Part shown: positions 1 to 8,782 of the stretch, piece after piece | Layout: every line of letters starts with the position of its first letter | Position numbering within the stretch: the first letter of the stretch is position 1 | NCBI RefSeq assembly: GCF_000720115.1 | Contig: NZ_JOIR01000026.1 | Span: 20,582 to 84,581, forward strand | Reading direction: 5' to 3' | From: Streptomyces sp. NRRL F-2580 | Lineage (GTDB): Bacteria > Actinomycetota > Actinomycetes > Streptomycetales > Streptomycetaceae | Length of the DNA: 64,000 nucleotides | The notes under the pieces: generated by a model | Seen by the model: the letters and a program-made list of their open reading frames with translations, nothing else | The model's database searches: none | What the model was told of the DNA's origin: nothing | Program-made: the position numbers and the translations under genes

Positions 1-171
1 GCGTGGTGGGCCCCCGTGGGAGACCGGTGTGCCGGACTGCCGGCCATCGCCCTCGACGCCCGTGGTGCGGTCACGATCGCGATGATCGACACGAATGGCG
101 GGCTGCGGATCGCCCGTCAGGACCTCATGGACGCGGGTCTCGCCTTCGAGCCCTGGTGCCGCGTGGGGTGA
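1..171 (+). CDS. C-terminal end of a protein cut by the window edge, possibly beta-propeller
   Basis: Frame 1 is open from the first base to a TGA at 169-171 and gives 56 residues ending FEPWCRVG. Third-position GC is high and the residue mix looks coding. The stretch GAVTIAMIDTNGG and the ending resemble one blade of the tectonin/PLL-type beta-propellers found in secreted actinobacterial proteins, in which each blade ends in a similar W-x-R-V pattern. That family call is inference from one blade. The gene begins outside the window, and no clear terminator follows it before the next gene. Confidence 0.45.
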   Translation, partial: AWWAPVGDRCAGLPAIALDARGAVTIAMIDTNGGLRIARQDLMDAGLAFEPWCRVG

Positions 172-518
172 CCTACCTCACCGGGCATGAGGGTGTTCCG
201 ACAGGTGACGGTCCGTGCTTTCGCGCGTCACCCCGAACCGGAGGGAGTTGGTGCGCCCTCGGCGTTGTGACGGATATCGCTCATTCGCAGACGTGAAGCT
301 TCGGAAGCCTTGCGCGCTTGTGAATAGTTGCTCGCCGTTGCGCAGTTGCCCTACGCTGCGCACACCCTGTGAGGCTCGTATAAGTGTGCGGGTCGAGGGT
401 GGGGGAGGGTCGAGTGCGCGGGGAGCGGTGGGTGACCAGATTCAGGGGCGGGTCTGGCGGCGCGCCGTGGCGATTCCCGGCGCGCTGTGAGAAGTGTGTC
501 TACCAAGGAGTTTTCTGA
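172..518 (+). promoter_or_regulatory. Intergenic region upstream of the glycosyltransferase gene
   Basis: This 347-bp stretch holds no convincing gene. Short frames read through it on both strands but lack coding bias. A TATAAG at 379-384 is the best -10-like sequence, yet no good -35 lies 16-19 bp before it, so the promoter is only a candidate. AAGGAG at 505-510, eight bases before the GTG at 519, is a strong ribosome site and fixes the downstream start. Confidence 0.35.
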
Positions 519-3500
519 GTGGCAGGTATGCCCCGCCTGAGCGTCGTCGTGCCCTTTCAGGACGTCGAGATCTACCTCGAGGAGTGCCTCGAGTCGATAG
601 CCAGGCAGACGTTCCGCGACCTTGAAGTGATCATGGTCGACGACGGCTCGACCGACTCCTCGACCGCGATCGCCGCGGACTTCGCCCGCCGGGACCCGCG
701 GTTCCGGCTGCTGCGGCAGGAGTCGATGGGACCGGGCCACGCCAGGAACGTCGGCATCCGCGCCGCCCACCCCCAGGCGGAGTTCCTCGCGTTCGTCGAC
801 GGCGACGACGTGATACCCGAGTACGCCTACGAGTTGCTCGTGCGGACCCTCGAATCCTCCGGCTCCGACTTCGTCTCCGGCAACGTGCAGATGATGAACT
901 CCACCAAGAGGTGGCAGTCCCCGCTGCACAAGGCCCCCATGCGCAGCAGCAAGCGCGGCACGCACATCACCAAGCTGCCCGACCTCATCTATGACCGCAC
1001 GGTGTGGAACAAGGTGTTCCGGCGGTCCTTCTGGGACTACCACTACATCGCGTTCCCCGAGGGCGTGATGTACGAGGACTCCTGGGTCAACATGTTCGCC
1101 CACTTCCGGGCCGCCAAGGTCGACATCCTCACGGACATCGTCTACTTCTGGCGCCGCCGCGAGGGCGGCGCCGCACCCTCCATCACCCAGCGGCACACCG
1201 AGTTCAGCAACCTCCGGGACCGCGTCGCCGCGGTGCAGTCGGTCAGCCGCTTCCTCGCCGGACACCGTGCGCGCTCCTACTCCGACCACAAGCGCAAGTA
1301 CGATCTCGCCTGTCTCAAGTCGGACTTGATGCTGCACCTGAAGGTGCTCCCGGACGCCGACGAGGAGTACCGGGACGCCTTCATGCGGTGGGGGAACGAG
1401 TTCCTGGACGAGGCCGACGCGGACATCATCCACGAACTGCCCGCCGACGCCCGGGTCAAGTGGCTCCTGGTGCGCGAGGGGCGGCTCAAGGAGCTGCTCG
1501 ACGTCGTCGAGTTCGAGCGCAAGGGCGGCCCCCTGCCCGTGCAGCGGCGCTTCCACCGCTACCTCAACTACCCCTACCTCGGCGACCGTTCGATCGGGAT
1601 AGACAAGAGCGCCTACCGGCTCGACAAGGAACTCTCGCTGCACGGCTCGCTGTCCGGCGCGCGCTGGGACGACTCCGAGCACCTGACCCTCGAGGGGTCC
1701 GCGTACGTCCGCTTCATCAACGTGCACAAGCGGCACATGTCGATGAAGGCGATCGCCCTGCGGAACAAGAAGCAGGGCAGGGTGGTCGTCGCCAAGGCGA
1801 AGACCACGTACTACCCGCAGGCCACCGAATACTCCCAGCAGAGCCGCTACTGCTACGACTGGTCCGGATTCCAGGTCCGCTTCGACGTCTCCCGCCTCAA
1901 GCGCAAGGGCGAGTGGGTGGAGGGGACGTGGGACGTGGCGGCCGGCGTCCTCAGCCGCGGGCTCTTCCGCTACAAGGGCATAGCCCGGGGCGGTGCGGGC
2001 AGTGCGGCCAATCCGCCCTACCAGTATGTGGAGAAGAACACCCGCGTGGTGCCGCTCTTCCTGCAGGGCAAGCTCAAACTCCGGGTGGAGAGGGTGCGTT
2101 GCCGCATCACGCGGCACCGGGTCGTCGGCGACCACCTGGAGCTCCGAGGCGTCTACCTCGGTCCGAAGCTCCCCGAGTGGGGCAAGTTCCGGGTCACCAG
2201 CATGGGCGGCGCCGGCCGGCACGACGCGTGGGTCCAGTTCCAGCCGGGCGGCGAGGGATGGTTCACTTTCGTGACCCGCATCCCGGCCAAGGCCCTCGTC
2301 CCCGGTCACCGCACCACCTCCTCCGACGGGGTCCCGGAGTCCTGGAACACCGGGGCCAACGGCTGGAAGACCACCCTGCACGTCGAGGGACGCAAGGCGG
2401 CCATCTACCCCGTCATGGCGGAGGACGCCACCGACGGCCACTACCGGATGCCGGCCGCGCTGCAGACCGAGCGCGGGGACCGCGAGGTCTTCGTGCACCG
2501 CAACGGCTCCGGCTACGTCGTGCTGTTCGAGCGCGACACCCTGCCGCTGGCCAAGTCCGCCACCTGGCGCCCCGACGGCTCCCTGGAGGTCACCGTCGGC
2601 TACGCCGCGCAGGACAAGCTCGACTCCGCCGAGTTCGCCGCGGCGCACATCGTCGTACGCTCCCGGGCCCACGGCGCGGAGCGCGTGGTCCCCATCACCT
2701 GGTACGGCGAGGAGTTCCGCTTCGTCGTCACCCCCGCGGCCATGCGCAACCTGGCCGGGGAGGTCCCGCTGGCCGCCGGCCGCTGGGACTTCTTCCTGCG
2801 CCGCCAGGACCCGTCCGCCGTCACCGCGGAGAACCGTTCCAACGACCTCATGGTCAAGATGACGCAGGAGCTGATCCCCGCCTTCCCCAGCGAGATGACC
2901 AGCAACGAGCGGCGCTACGAGCTCCAGGCGGAGGCCTACGACAGGCTCTCGCTCCTGGTGCACTCGGCGATGCCAGACGAGGCCCGCGGCCCGTACCGGC
3001 AGAAGCTGATGCGCACCAAGACCTACCCGGAGGCCCGCCGCAAGCCGCTGACCCGGGCCGTGCTGTTCGACGCCTTCAAGGGCACCCAGTACTCCGACAG
3101 CCCCCGCGCCCTCCACGAGGAGATGGTCCGCCGCGGCGTGGACCTCGAGCACCTGTGGGTGGTGCGCGACGACCAGGTCGCCGTACCGCCCACCGCACGC
3201 CCCGTCCGCATGTGGTCGCCCGACTGGTACGAGGCCATGGGCCGGGCGAAGTACGTCGTCGCCAACAACCACCTGCCCGACTGGTTCGAGAAGCGGGACG
3301 GCCAGACCGTCGTGCAGACCTGGCACGGCACCCCGCTCAAGCGGATCGGCCACGACATCGAGGCCGTGCACTTCGCGGACAAGCGGTACCTGGAACGCGT
3401 GGAGAAGGAGGTGCGGAACTGGGACATGCTGGTGTCCCCGAACAGCTTCAGCACCCCGATCCTCAAGCGGGCCTTCCAGTTCCCGGGCGAGATGGTCGAG

Positions 3501-4304
3501 AGCGGCTATCCGCGCAACGACATCCTGCGCCGGGCGGACTCCGGCCGGCGGGCGGCTGAAGTGCGCCGCCGCATCGGGCTCCCGCCGGGCAAGAAGGTCA
3601 TCATGTACGCGCCGACCTGGCGCGACGACCAGTTCTACGCACCCGGAAAGTACAAGCTCGACTTCCGCATCGACCTCGACGAGGCCAAGGCGCAGCTGAG
3701 CCACGACCACGTCCTGCTCGTGCGGCGCCACCCCAACGTGGTGGACCCGGTGCCCGGCGCCGGCGACGGCTTCGTCTACGACGTGTCCGACTACCCGGAC
3801 ATGGCGGACCTCTCGCTCATCACCGACGTGATGATCACGGACTACTCCTCCCTGATGTTCGACTTCGTCAACACCGGGCGGCCGATCCTCTTCTTCACGT
3901 ACGACCTGGACCACTACCGGGACACCCTGCGCGGCTTCTACTTCGACTTCGAGCAGTCCGCACCCGGCCCGCTCGTGTACACCTCCCCCGAGCTGATCGG
4001 GGCGATCCGCAACATCGACCGCATCCAGCACGGCTACGCCGCCCGCTACCGCTGGTTCCAGCAGGAGTTCTGCGATCTGGACGACGGCTACGCCTCGGCC
4101 AGACTGACCGACCGCATCCTGATCGCCGGAGGAGACCTCGACCCCGCGCGGGCCCAGGCACCGGCCGTCGGCGCGGCGGGCGGCCGCGCCGCGGGCCAGG
4201 GGGACCCGGCGGGCCACTCGGGTCAGCCAGGTCCCTGGAACGGGGGCACCCTCGGCCAGGTGCCGCGCCAGCCGGTGAGAAGAATGGATTCCGAGCATGT
4301 CTAA
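519..4304 (+). CDS. Bifunctional GT2 glycosyltransferase / CDP-glycerol glycerophosphotransferase
   Basis: This 1261-residue protein joins two cell-surface polymer enzymes. Residues about 5-300 form a family 2 glycosyltransferase, opening with LSVVVPFQDVEIYLEECL, followed by VDDGSTDSS and the metal-binding FVDGDDV near 91-97. Residues about 330-830 form a beta-rich middle with no motif I recognise. Residues about 840-1215 match the TagF/TagB-type CDP-glycerol glycerophosphotransferase fold, with WHGTPLKRIG near 934 and ITDYSSLMFDF near 1107. The expected activity is building a teichoic-acid-like glycerol- or polyol-phosphate polymer on the cytoplasmic face of the membrane. The GTG start is set by AAGGAG eight bases upstream. 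The last eight bases overlap the next gene, so the two are probably co-translated. The about 45 residues after the polymerase domain are rich in Ala, Gly and Gln and look disordered. Confidence 0.9.
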   Translation: MAGMPRLSVVVPFQDVEIYLEECLESIARQTFRDLEVIMVDDGSTDSSTAIAADFARRDPRFRLLRQESMGPGHARNVGIRAAHPQAEFLAFVDGDDVIPEYAYELLVRTLESSGSDFVSGNVQMMNSTKRWQSPLHKAPMRSSKRGTHITKLPDLIYDRTVWNKVFRRSFWDYHYIAFPEGVMYEDSWVNMFAHFRAAKVDILTDIVYFWRRREGGAAPSITQRHTEFSNLRDRVAAVQSVSRFLAGHRARSYSDHKRKYDLACLKSDLMLHLKVLPDADEEYRDAFMRWGNEFLDEADADIIHELPADARVKWLLVREGRLKELLDVVEFERKGGPLPVQRRFHRYLNYPYLGDRSIGIDKSAYRLDKELSLHGSLSGARWDDSEHLTLEGSAYVRFINVHKRHMSMKAIALRNKKQGRVVVAKAKTTYYPQATEYSQQSRYCYDWSGFQVRFDVSRLKRKGEWVEGTWDVAAGVLSRGLFRYKGIARGGAGSAANPPYQYVEKNTRVVPLFLQGKLKLRVERVRCRITRHRVVGDHLELRGVYLGPKLPEWGKFRVTSMGGAGRHDAWVQFQPGGEGWFTFVTRIPAKALVPGHRTTSSDGVPESWNTGANGWKTTLHVEGRKAAIYPVMAEDATDGHYRMPAALQTERGDREVFVHRNGSGYVVLFERDTLPLAKSATWRPDGSLEVTVGYAAQDKLDSAEFAAAHIVVRSRAHGAERVVPITWYGEEFRFVVTPAAMRNLAGEVPLAAGRWDFFLRRQDPSAVTAENRSNDLMVKMTQELIPAFPSEMTSNERRYELQAEAYDRLSLLVHSAMPDEARGPYRQKLMRTKTYPEARRKPLTRAVLFDAFKGTQYSDSPRALHEEMVRRGVDLEHLWVVRDDQVAVPPTARPVRMWSPDWYEAMGRAKYVVANNHLPDWFEKRDGQTVVQTWHGTPLKRIGHDIEAVHFADKRYLERVEKEVRNWDMLVSPNSFSTPILKRAFQFPGEMVESGYPRNDILRRADSGRRAAEVRRRIGLPPGKKVIMYAPTWRDDQFYAPGKYKLDFRIDLDEAKAQLSHDHVLLVRRHPNVVDPVPGAGDGFVYDVSDYPDMADLSLITDVMITDYSSLMFDFVNTGRPILFFTYDLDHYRDTLRGFYFDFEQSAPGPLVYTSPELIGAIRNIDRIQHGYAARYRWFQQEFCDLDDGYASARLTDRILIAGGDLDPARAQAPAVGAAGGRAAGQGDPAGHSGQPGPWNGGTLGQVPRQPVRRMDSEHV

Positions 4305-5811
4305 GGCAGCAGCCCAGAACGCGCGCCGCGTCTTCACCGGCGTCGACACCTCCGGGGCGGTGCCCATCGAGTACCGGTTCTCCCACGCGAGGAACGGCAA
4401 CCGCCATCTGGTCGTGGTCTTCGCGAACTTCACCGCGCCCGGTGAGTACGGCTGGTCGAACGGCGTGCTCGACAAGGTCCGGTCGAACATCCTCTGGGTC
4501 CGCGACCTCTTCGACGGCGCGAACACCTACTACCTGTGCAAGGGGATGGACTTCTCCCTGGAGCAGTCCGTCGCCGGGCTCATCTCGCGGGTCATGAACG
4601 CCCTGTCCCTCTCGCCGGACGAAGTGACCATGTTCGGCAGCTCCAAGGGCGGCAGCGCGGCCCTGTTCTTCGGATTGAAGTACGGTTTCAGGAACATCGT
4701 GGCCAGCGTGCCCCAGTTCCTGATCGGGACGTACGTCAAGGAGGGCATCCCCGGCGCGGCCCAGGTGATGATGGGCGAGGTGACGGAGCAGAACGTCCGC
4801 ACCCTCGACTCGGTCCTCCCGGACCTGGTGCGCAGCGGCGCCAACCACGCGGCCAACATCTACATGATCACGTCGCCCCAGGACGAGCAGTACAAGCGGC
4901 AGGTGGAACCGTTCCTCGGGCTGTTCCAGGGGCGGGAGAACTTCAACTTCGTCTACAACGACTCCTCCCTGATCACCGACCACGGCAAGGTCACGCTGCG
5001 CAACCTGCCCACCATCATGGGGCTGCTGAACCTCCTCGTCGACGGAATCACCCCGCGGTTCGGCATGATCCGCAACGGCTTCGAACAGCCGGAGCGCGAC
5101 ACCTCGGCCATCGACGCGTACCTGACGCAGACCTCCCAGGTGAGGGCCGACGACTCCTTCCCCAAGCCGGTGGTGCTGACGCCAGGGCCGGAGGAGCGGG
5201 TGCCCGCCAACACCGTCCGCTTCACGGGGACCGCCCAGGGTGCTGTGCGGGTCAGCTTCTGGCAGGACGGCAAGTACCAGGGCGCCTCGCCCGTCGCCGC
5301 CGACGGCACCTGGGTCTGGGAGCGCACCAGCCCGTGGCCCATGGGCCGACACGTCGTCAGGCTCTTCGGCGCGGACGCGAACAACTACCAGACCGAGCGC
5401 ACCGAAGTGGTCTTCACCGCCGTGGAGCACGCTTCCGAGCCCCTGCCCGAGTACGTACCGGCGCCTCCGCCGCCGCCGAGGCCGGCCCAGCCCCTCGCGC
5501 TCTCGGTGACGGCCCCGGCGGCGCACCAGCAGGTGCAGGGCCCTGCCGTCGGCTTCGCCGGCTACGCCCCCGGCGCCGTGCGCGTGGACTTCCAGGAGGG
5601 CGGCGTGACCCTGGGCACCTGCGAGGTGAGGGCCGACGGCAGCTGGGTGTGGGAGTCGGGCTGGGCCTGGAACGAGGGCGACCACTTCGTCGAGGCCATC
5701 GCGGTGGACGCCGTCGGCAACGCCTCCCCGTGGACGGCCGTCCCCTTCACCTCGGTGAACGGCTACTCCGTGCCCGCCCAGCAGGGCAACTACTTCAACT
5801 CGCGCTACTGA
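4297..5811 (+). CDS. Alpha/beta-hydrolase-like protein with two C-terminal Ig-like repeats
   Basis: The 504-residue product starts at an ATG inside the end of the previous gene. Residues about 1-250 look like the hydrolase-fold proteins found in capsule and wall-polymer loci, such as the XcbB/CpsF type. GSSKGGSAALFFG at about 114-126 fits a nucleophile elbow, with candidate acid and base residues in TSPQDEQ near 190 and TDHGK near 228. Two similar repeats follow, VRFTGTAQGAVRVSF near 308 and VGFAGYAPGAVRVDF near 417, each ending in a WVWE stretch. They are separated by a Pro-rich linker (PAPPPPPRP) and resemble bacterial Ig-like domains. I see no signal peptide. The overlap with the glycosyltransferase/polymerase gene suggests a role in making or modifying the same surface polymer. 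That role is inference. Confidence 0.7.
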   Translation: MSKAAAQNARRVFTGVDTSGAVPIEYRFSHARNGNRHLVVVFANFTAPGEYGWSNGVLDKVRSNILWVRDLFDGANTYYLCKGMDFSLEQSVAGLISRVMNALSLSPDEVTMFGSSKGGSAALFFGLKYGFRNIVASVPQFLIGTYVKEGIPGAAQVMMGEVTEQNVRTLDSVLPDLVRSGANHAANIYMITSPQDEQYKRQVEPFLGLFQGRENFNFVYNDSSLITDHGKVTLRNLPTIMGLLNLLVDGITPRFGMIRNGFEQPERDTSAIDAYLTQTSQVRADDSFPKPVVLTPGPEERVPANTVRFTGTAQGAVRVSFWQDGKYQGASPVAADGTWVWERTSPWPMGRHVVRLFGADANNYQTERTEVVFTAVEHASEPLPEYVPAPPPPPRPAQPLALSVTAPAAHQQVQGPAVGFAGYAPGAVRVDFQEGGVTLGTCEVRADGSWVWESGWAWNEGDHFVEAIAVDAVGNASPWTAVPFTSVNGYSVPAQQGNYFNSRY

Positions 5812-6754
5812 CGCCGGGATCGGCGGAGGGAGCGGAGGGAGCGGGCGACGGATCGGCGGCGGGGCGGCTCACCCGCATCACCAGCGGCCGGTGGTCGGAG
5901 GCCTTGGTCTCCACCACCTCGCAGCCGGTGCGGGGCAGCTGCGTGAAGAGGTAGTCGATCTTAGTGCCGTCCTTGTGCGTGGCGCGCCCCTTGCGGGAGT
6001 CGCCCTTCTGATCGCACTCGCGGTACGTGTCGTAGGCCTCCGACGGCCAGATCCAGGCGGAGGTGTTCCGGCCGCCCACCGGCGGCGGAGCGTTGAAGTC
6101 CCCGCCGAAGACCGTACGGGCGTCGGTCGCCGCGGTGGCGACCAGCGAGCTCAGCTGGTCGTCGCGGAAGTCCCAGTCGGGGTGCTCGCCGTCGCTCTCC
6201 CGCAGCGACAGGTGCGCGTTGCACACCCGCAGCCCCTGCGCAGGGACCCGCGCGCACAGGATCCCGCGGTGCAGGCCCACCGTCGGCTGCTCGGTCGGGA
6301 CCACCTCCACATCGGTGAGCCGGGAGGCGGCCAGCAGCCCGTAGCCGGCCTGGCCGCGCCCCTGCCCGGTGCAGTCCACGGAGGTGCGCCGGCCCGCCGC
6401 GTCCACGTCGGCGTACGGTTCGAAGACCGAGTGCCACTCCGGGCCCAGGCGCACGGCCGAGGACAGCAGGTCCTCCGAGCACACCTCCTGTAGCAGCAGG
6501 ACCCGTACGCCGGAGTCGCCGACCAGGTCGCGCAGCTGCTGGAACTTGTCCTTCGGGCTGCCGGTCTCCTCGCAGCTCCACTGCCGCACCCCGCACATGT
6601 TCCAGGTCGCCACGGAGACCTGGTCCCCGCTCCCGGCGCCAGGGACCGGAGCCGGAGCCTGCGCGGACGTACACGCCACCACCGAGGTCAGCAGGCTCAG
6701 GGTCGCCACCGCGCGGCCGAACCGGCGGCCGGACGGCCTCCGCCCGGTCTCCAT
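5795..6754 (-). CDS. Secreted lipoprotein of the endonuclease/exonuclease/phosphatase family
   Basis: The product of about 319 residues starts with a basic stretch and a hydrophobic segment ending LLTSVVAC, a lipobox, so it should be anchored outside the membrane. The body carries the marks of the EEP fold: VATWNMCG, the metal ligand in LLLQEVC, NAHLSL, GGDFNAPP and the C-terminal SDHRPLVM. Family members cleave nucleic acids or phosphodiesters, and the substrate here is unknown. The ATG at 6754 follows GGAAAG four bases upstream. An in-frame ATG at 6766 would add four residues but has no ribosome site. The gene converges on the hydrolase-like gene, and their 3' ends overlap by 17 bp. Confidence 0.85.
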   Translation of the reverse strand: METGRRPSGRRFGRAVATLSLLTSVVACTSAQAPAPVPGAGSGDQVSVATWNMCGVRQWSCEETGSPKDKFQQLRDLVGDSGVRVLLLQEVCSEDLLSSAVRLGPEWHSVFEPYADVDAAGRRTSVDCTGQGRGQAGYGLLAASRLTDVEVVPTEQPTVGLHRGILCARVPAQGLRVCNAHLSLRESDGEHPDWDFRDDQLSSLVATAATDARTVFGGDFNAPPPVGGRNTSAWIWPSEAYDTYRECDQKGDSRKGRATHKDGTKIDYLFTQLPRTGCEVVETKASDHRPLVMRVSRPAADPSPAPSAPSADPGVSSAS

Positions 6755-6791
6755 ATGTCTTTCCATGCGGACATCATTGAGTATCCGCCGG

Positions 6792-8306
6792 TCAGACCGT
6801 GCATCGGCCCGGGTGTGAAGGGCTGGGGGACGCGCAGAGCTCGCGCACCGTGGACATGTCGCTGAAGGGGAGCAGCTCCTCGCCCACGATCTGGTACGGC
6901 TCGCTGCCCTTTCCGGCGATCAGGACGACGTCCTCGGGACCCGCGGCCGACAGGGCGAACTCGATGGCCCGTCGGCGGTCGGCGAAGCGCTCGAAGGGGG
7001 TGCCGGTCGCCACGAGGCCCTGGGCGACCTGGTCCAAAATGGCCTCGGGGTCTTCGTTGCGGGGGTTGTCCGAGGTGAGGACACAGAGGTCGGAGTGGGT
7101 TCCGGCGATCCTCCCCATGTCGGCCCGCTTGGTGGTGTCGCGGTCCCCGCCACAGCCGAAGACGGTGACGACCCGGCCGCGCGCGAAGCCGCGGATGGTG
7201 GTCAGGACCTTGTCCAGGGAATCCGGCGAGTGGGCGTAGTCCACGATCACGGAGGTGCCGAGCGGGGTCCGGAAGCGTTCGAACCGGCCCGGTACGGGAG
7301 GCATCCGGTCGAGTGCGTCGACCAGGGCGCCCAGGTCGTGGCCCAGGACGTGACAGGCGGCCACGGTGGCCAGCGCGTTGGCCACCGAGAACTTCCCCGG
7401 AACGGGGATCGACGCCGGATACGCGCGCCCGCCGTGGTGGAGGGTGAACCGTGTGCCGGAAGCGCTCACGGCGAGGCCGGTGGCCCGGTAGTCCGCCGGG
7501 GCGTCGATCGCGTACGTGGTCACGGCCCCGGGCATCATCGACCGGATTCCGGCGCCCACGGGATCGTCGGCATTGACCACGGCGTGCCGGCACAGGCCCT
7601 GGAACAGCCGGAGCTTGGCGTCCCGGTAGTTCTCCATCGTGCCGTGGTCGTCCAGATGGTCCTGCGTCAGGTTGGTGAAGACGCCGACGTCGATGAAGGT
7701 CCGGTCGACGCGGTGCGTCAGCAGGGCCATCGAGGTGGCCTCCAGGACCACGCTGCCGGCGCCGCGGTCGCGCATGCACCCCAGCAGGTACTGGAGGTCC
7801 GGTGACTCCGGAGTGGTCAGCACCGAACGCGGCATCGGGATCAGCTCGTCCCCGATGCGGCTGCCGGCGGTCCCGATGACCCCCACCTTCGCGCCCTCGG
7901 AGATCCGCAGGGCGGACTCGACCATGTACGACACGGACGTCTTGCCGTTGGTGCCGGTGATCGCGACCATGTCCATCTGCCGCCCGGGCTCGCCGAAGTA
8001 GCGCGAGGTCACGACCGCGGCCGCCGTCCGGGTGTCGGGCACCCGTACTGCGCAGGCACCCGGCGGCCACACCGATGCCGGAAGGGCGGGTTCCCGGCCG
8101 TCGACGAGCACCGCGGCCGCGCCGCGGGCGAGTGCGGGCGACACGGCGTCCGGTCCGCCCTCCCGGTGCCCGGGGACGGCGATGAACAGAGAGCCCGGCA
8201 TCACCCGATCCGCGTCGAACGTCGTCGCCGCGGTGATCGACGTCGTCTCCGGGTCACCCCGGAGTACGTGGTGCTCCTGCCCGGCCAGCAACTCGCTCAG
8301 CTTCAC
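6792..8306 (-). CDS. murE: UDP-N-acetylmuramoyl-tripeptide synthetase (Mur ligase, MurE type)
   Basis: The 504-residue protein matches MurE length and motifs. It has an N-terminal UDP-MurNAc-binding region (TTFDADRVMPGSLFIAVPG), the ATP loop ITGTNGKTS near 115, DHLDDHGTMENYRDAKLRLF with the lysine carbamylated in the family, and DNPRNEDP. DNPR is the signature linked to diaminopimelate selection. The enzyme adds the third residue of the peptidoglycan stem peptide in the cytoplasm. The GTG start at 8306 is preceded by GAAGGGA. The open frame runs further upstream but loses homology. It lies apart from any division/cell-wall cluster, so it may be a paralog of the dcw copy. A role in another peptide-ligation step cannot be excluded. 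Confidence 0.88.
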   Translation of the reverse strand: MKLSELLAGQEHHVLRGDPETTSITAATTFDADRVMPGSLFIAVPGHREGGPDAVSPALARGAAAVLVDGREPALPASVWPPGACAVRVPDTRTAAAVVTSRYFGEPGRQMDMVAITGTNGKTSVSYMVESALRISEGAKVGVIGTAGSRIGDELIPMPRSVLTTPESPDLQYLLGCMRDRGAGSVVLEATSMALLTHRVDRTFIDVGVFTNLTQDHLDDHGTMENYRDAKLRLFQGLCRHAVVNADDPVGAGIRSMMPGAVTTYAIDAPADYRATGLAVSASGTRFTLHHGGRAYPASIPVPGKFSVANALATVAACHVLGHDLGALVDALDRMPPVPGRFERFRTPLGTSVIVDYAHSPDSLDKVLTTIRGFARGRVVTVFGCGGDRDTTKRADMGRIAGTHSDLCVLTSDNPRNEDPEAILDQVAQGLVATGTPFERFADRRRAIEFALSAAGPEDVVLIAGKGSEPYQIVGEELLPFSDMSTVRELCASPSPSHPGRCTV

Positions 8307-8782
8307 AATGTTCCCTTCGAGGGGGCTCGGCCCGGGCGTGCGGCCGTAGCCGGGCGGCAGCGCCGGCGGCATGCCGGGAAGCTGCGGTGGTGACGTGGAG
8401 CGGGGCGGGCGATCGTCCGACGGGAACAGTCCGGCGGGAACAGTCCGGCGGGAACAGGACGACGAGGTGGCTCGGCCCGGCGGGAGAGCCGCGATCACCG
8501 CGTGGAACAGCGGCGGGCCGAGCGGAGGAGGAAGGAGAGGAAGCGCTAGCCGTGGCCGTGCAGGGCGACCCGACGGGTCTCGGGCGCCTCGACGCCGGCC
8601 GCGGCGGCGGGGTCGACGACGACCGGGCCCGGCCCGGAGGCGGCCCGCCGCGCGCACTGCCTCGTCGAACCCATGCGACCCATGGCCCGAGTGTACGGCC
8701 GATCGGACGACGCGAAGCCCACGTCGGACACGCCAGGACAAGGGCCTAGGGTGGGGGCGTGGCGACGGACGGGAGTGCGGGT
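8307..8782. promoter_or_regulatory. Divergent intergenic region between murE and the aldo-keto reductase
   Basis: This 476-bp region separates two divergent genes and should hold both promoters. It contains a triple 14-bp tandem repeat at 8415-8456. A weak minus-strand frame of about 45 codons ends at 8546 but has no ribosome site and no recognisable similarity, so I do not call it. No confident -10/-35 pair could be picked. Confidence 0.4.
8415..8456. repeat. Three tandem copies of a 14-bp unit
   Basis: The unit GTCCGGCGGGAACA occurs at 8429-8442 and 8443-8456. A copy with one change (GTCCGACGGGAACA) is at 8415-8428. The array sits about 110 bp upstream of the murE start and could be a stack of protein-binding sites or a simple slippage array. 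Confidence 0.8.

Noticed and set aside
351..4526. A 1391-codon open frame on the minus strand, antisense to the glycosyltransferase gene
   Set aside because: It is the mirror frame created by extreme third-position GC. Its Val/Gly/Ala/Arg/His-rich product has no motif, and the plus strand has clear domains.
8546..8690. Minus-strand frame of about 45 codons ending RRVALHGHG
   Set aside because: No ribosome site, low-complexity product and no conserved pattern; it falls in an intergenic promoter region.
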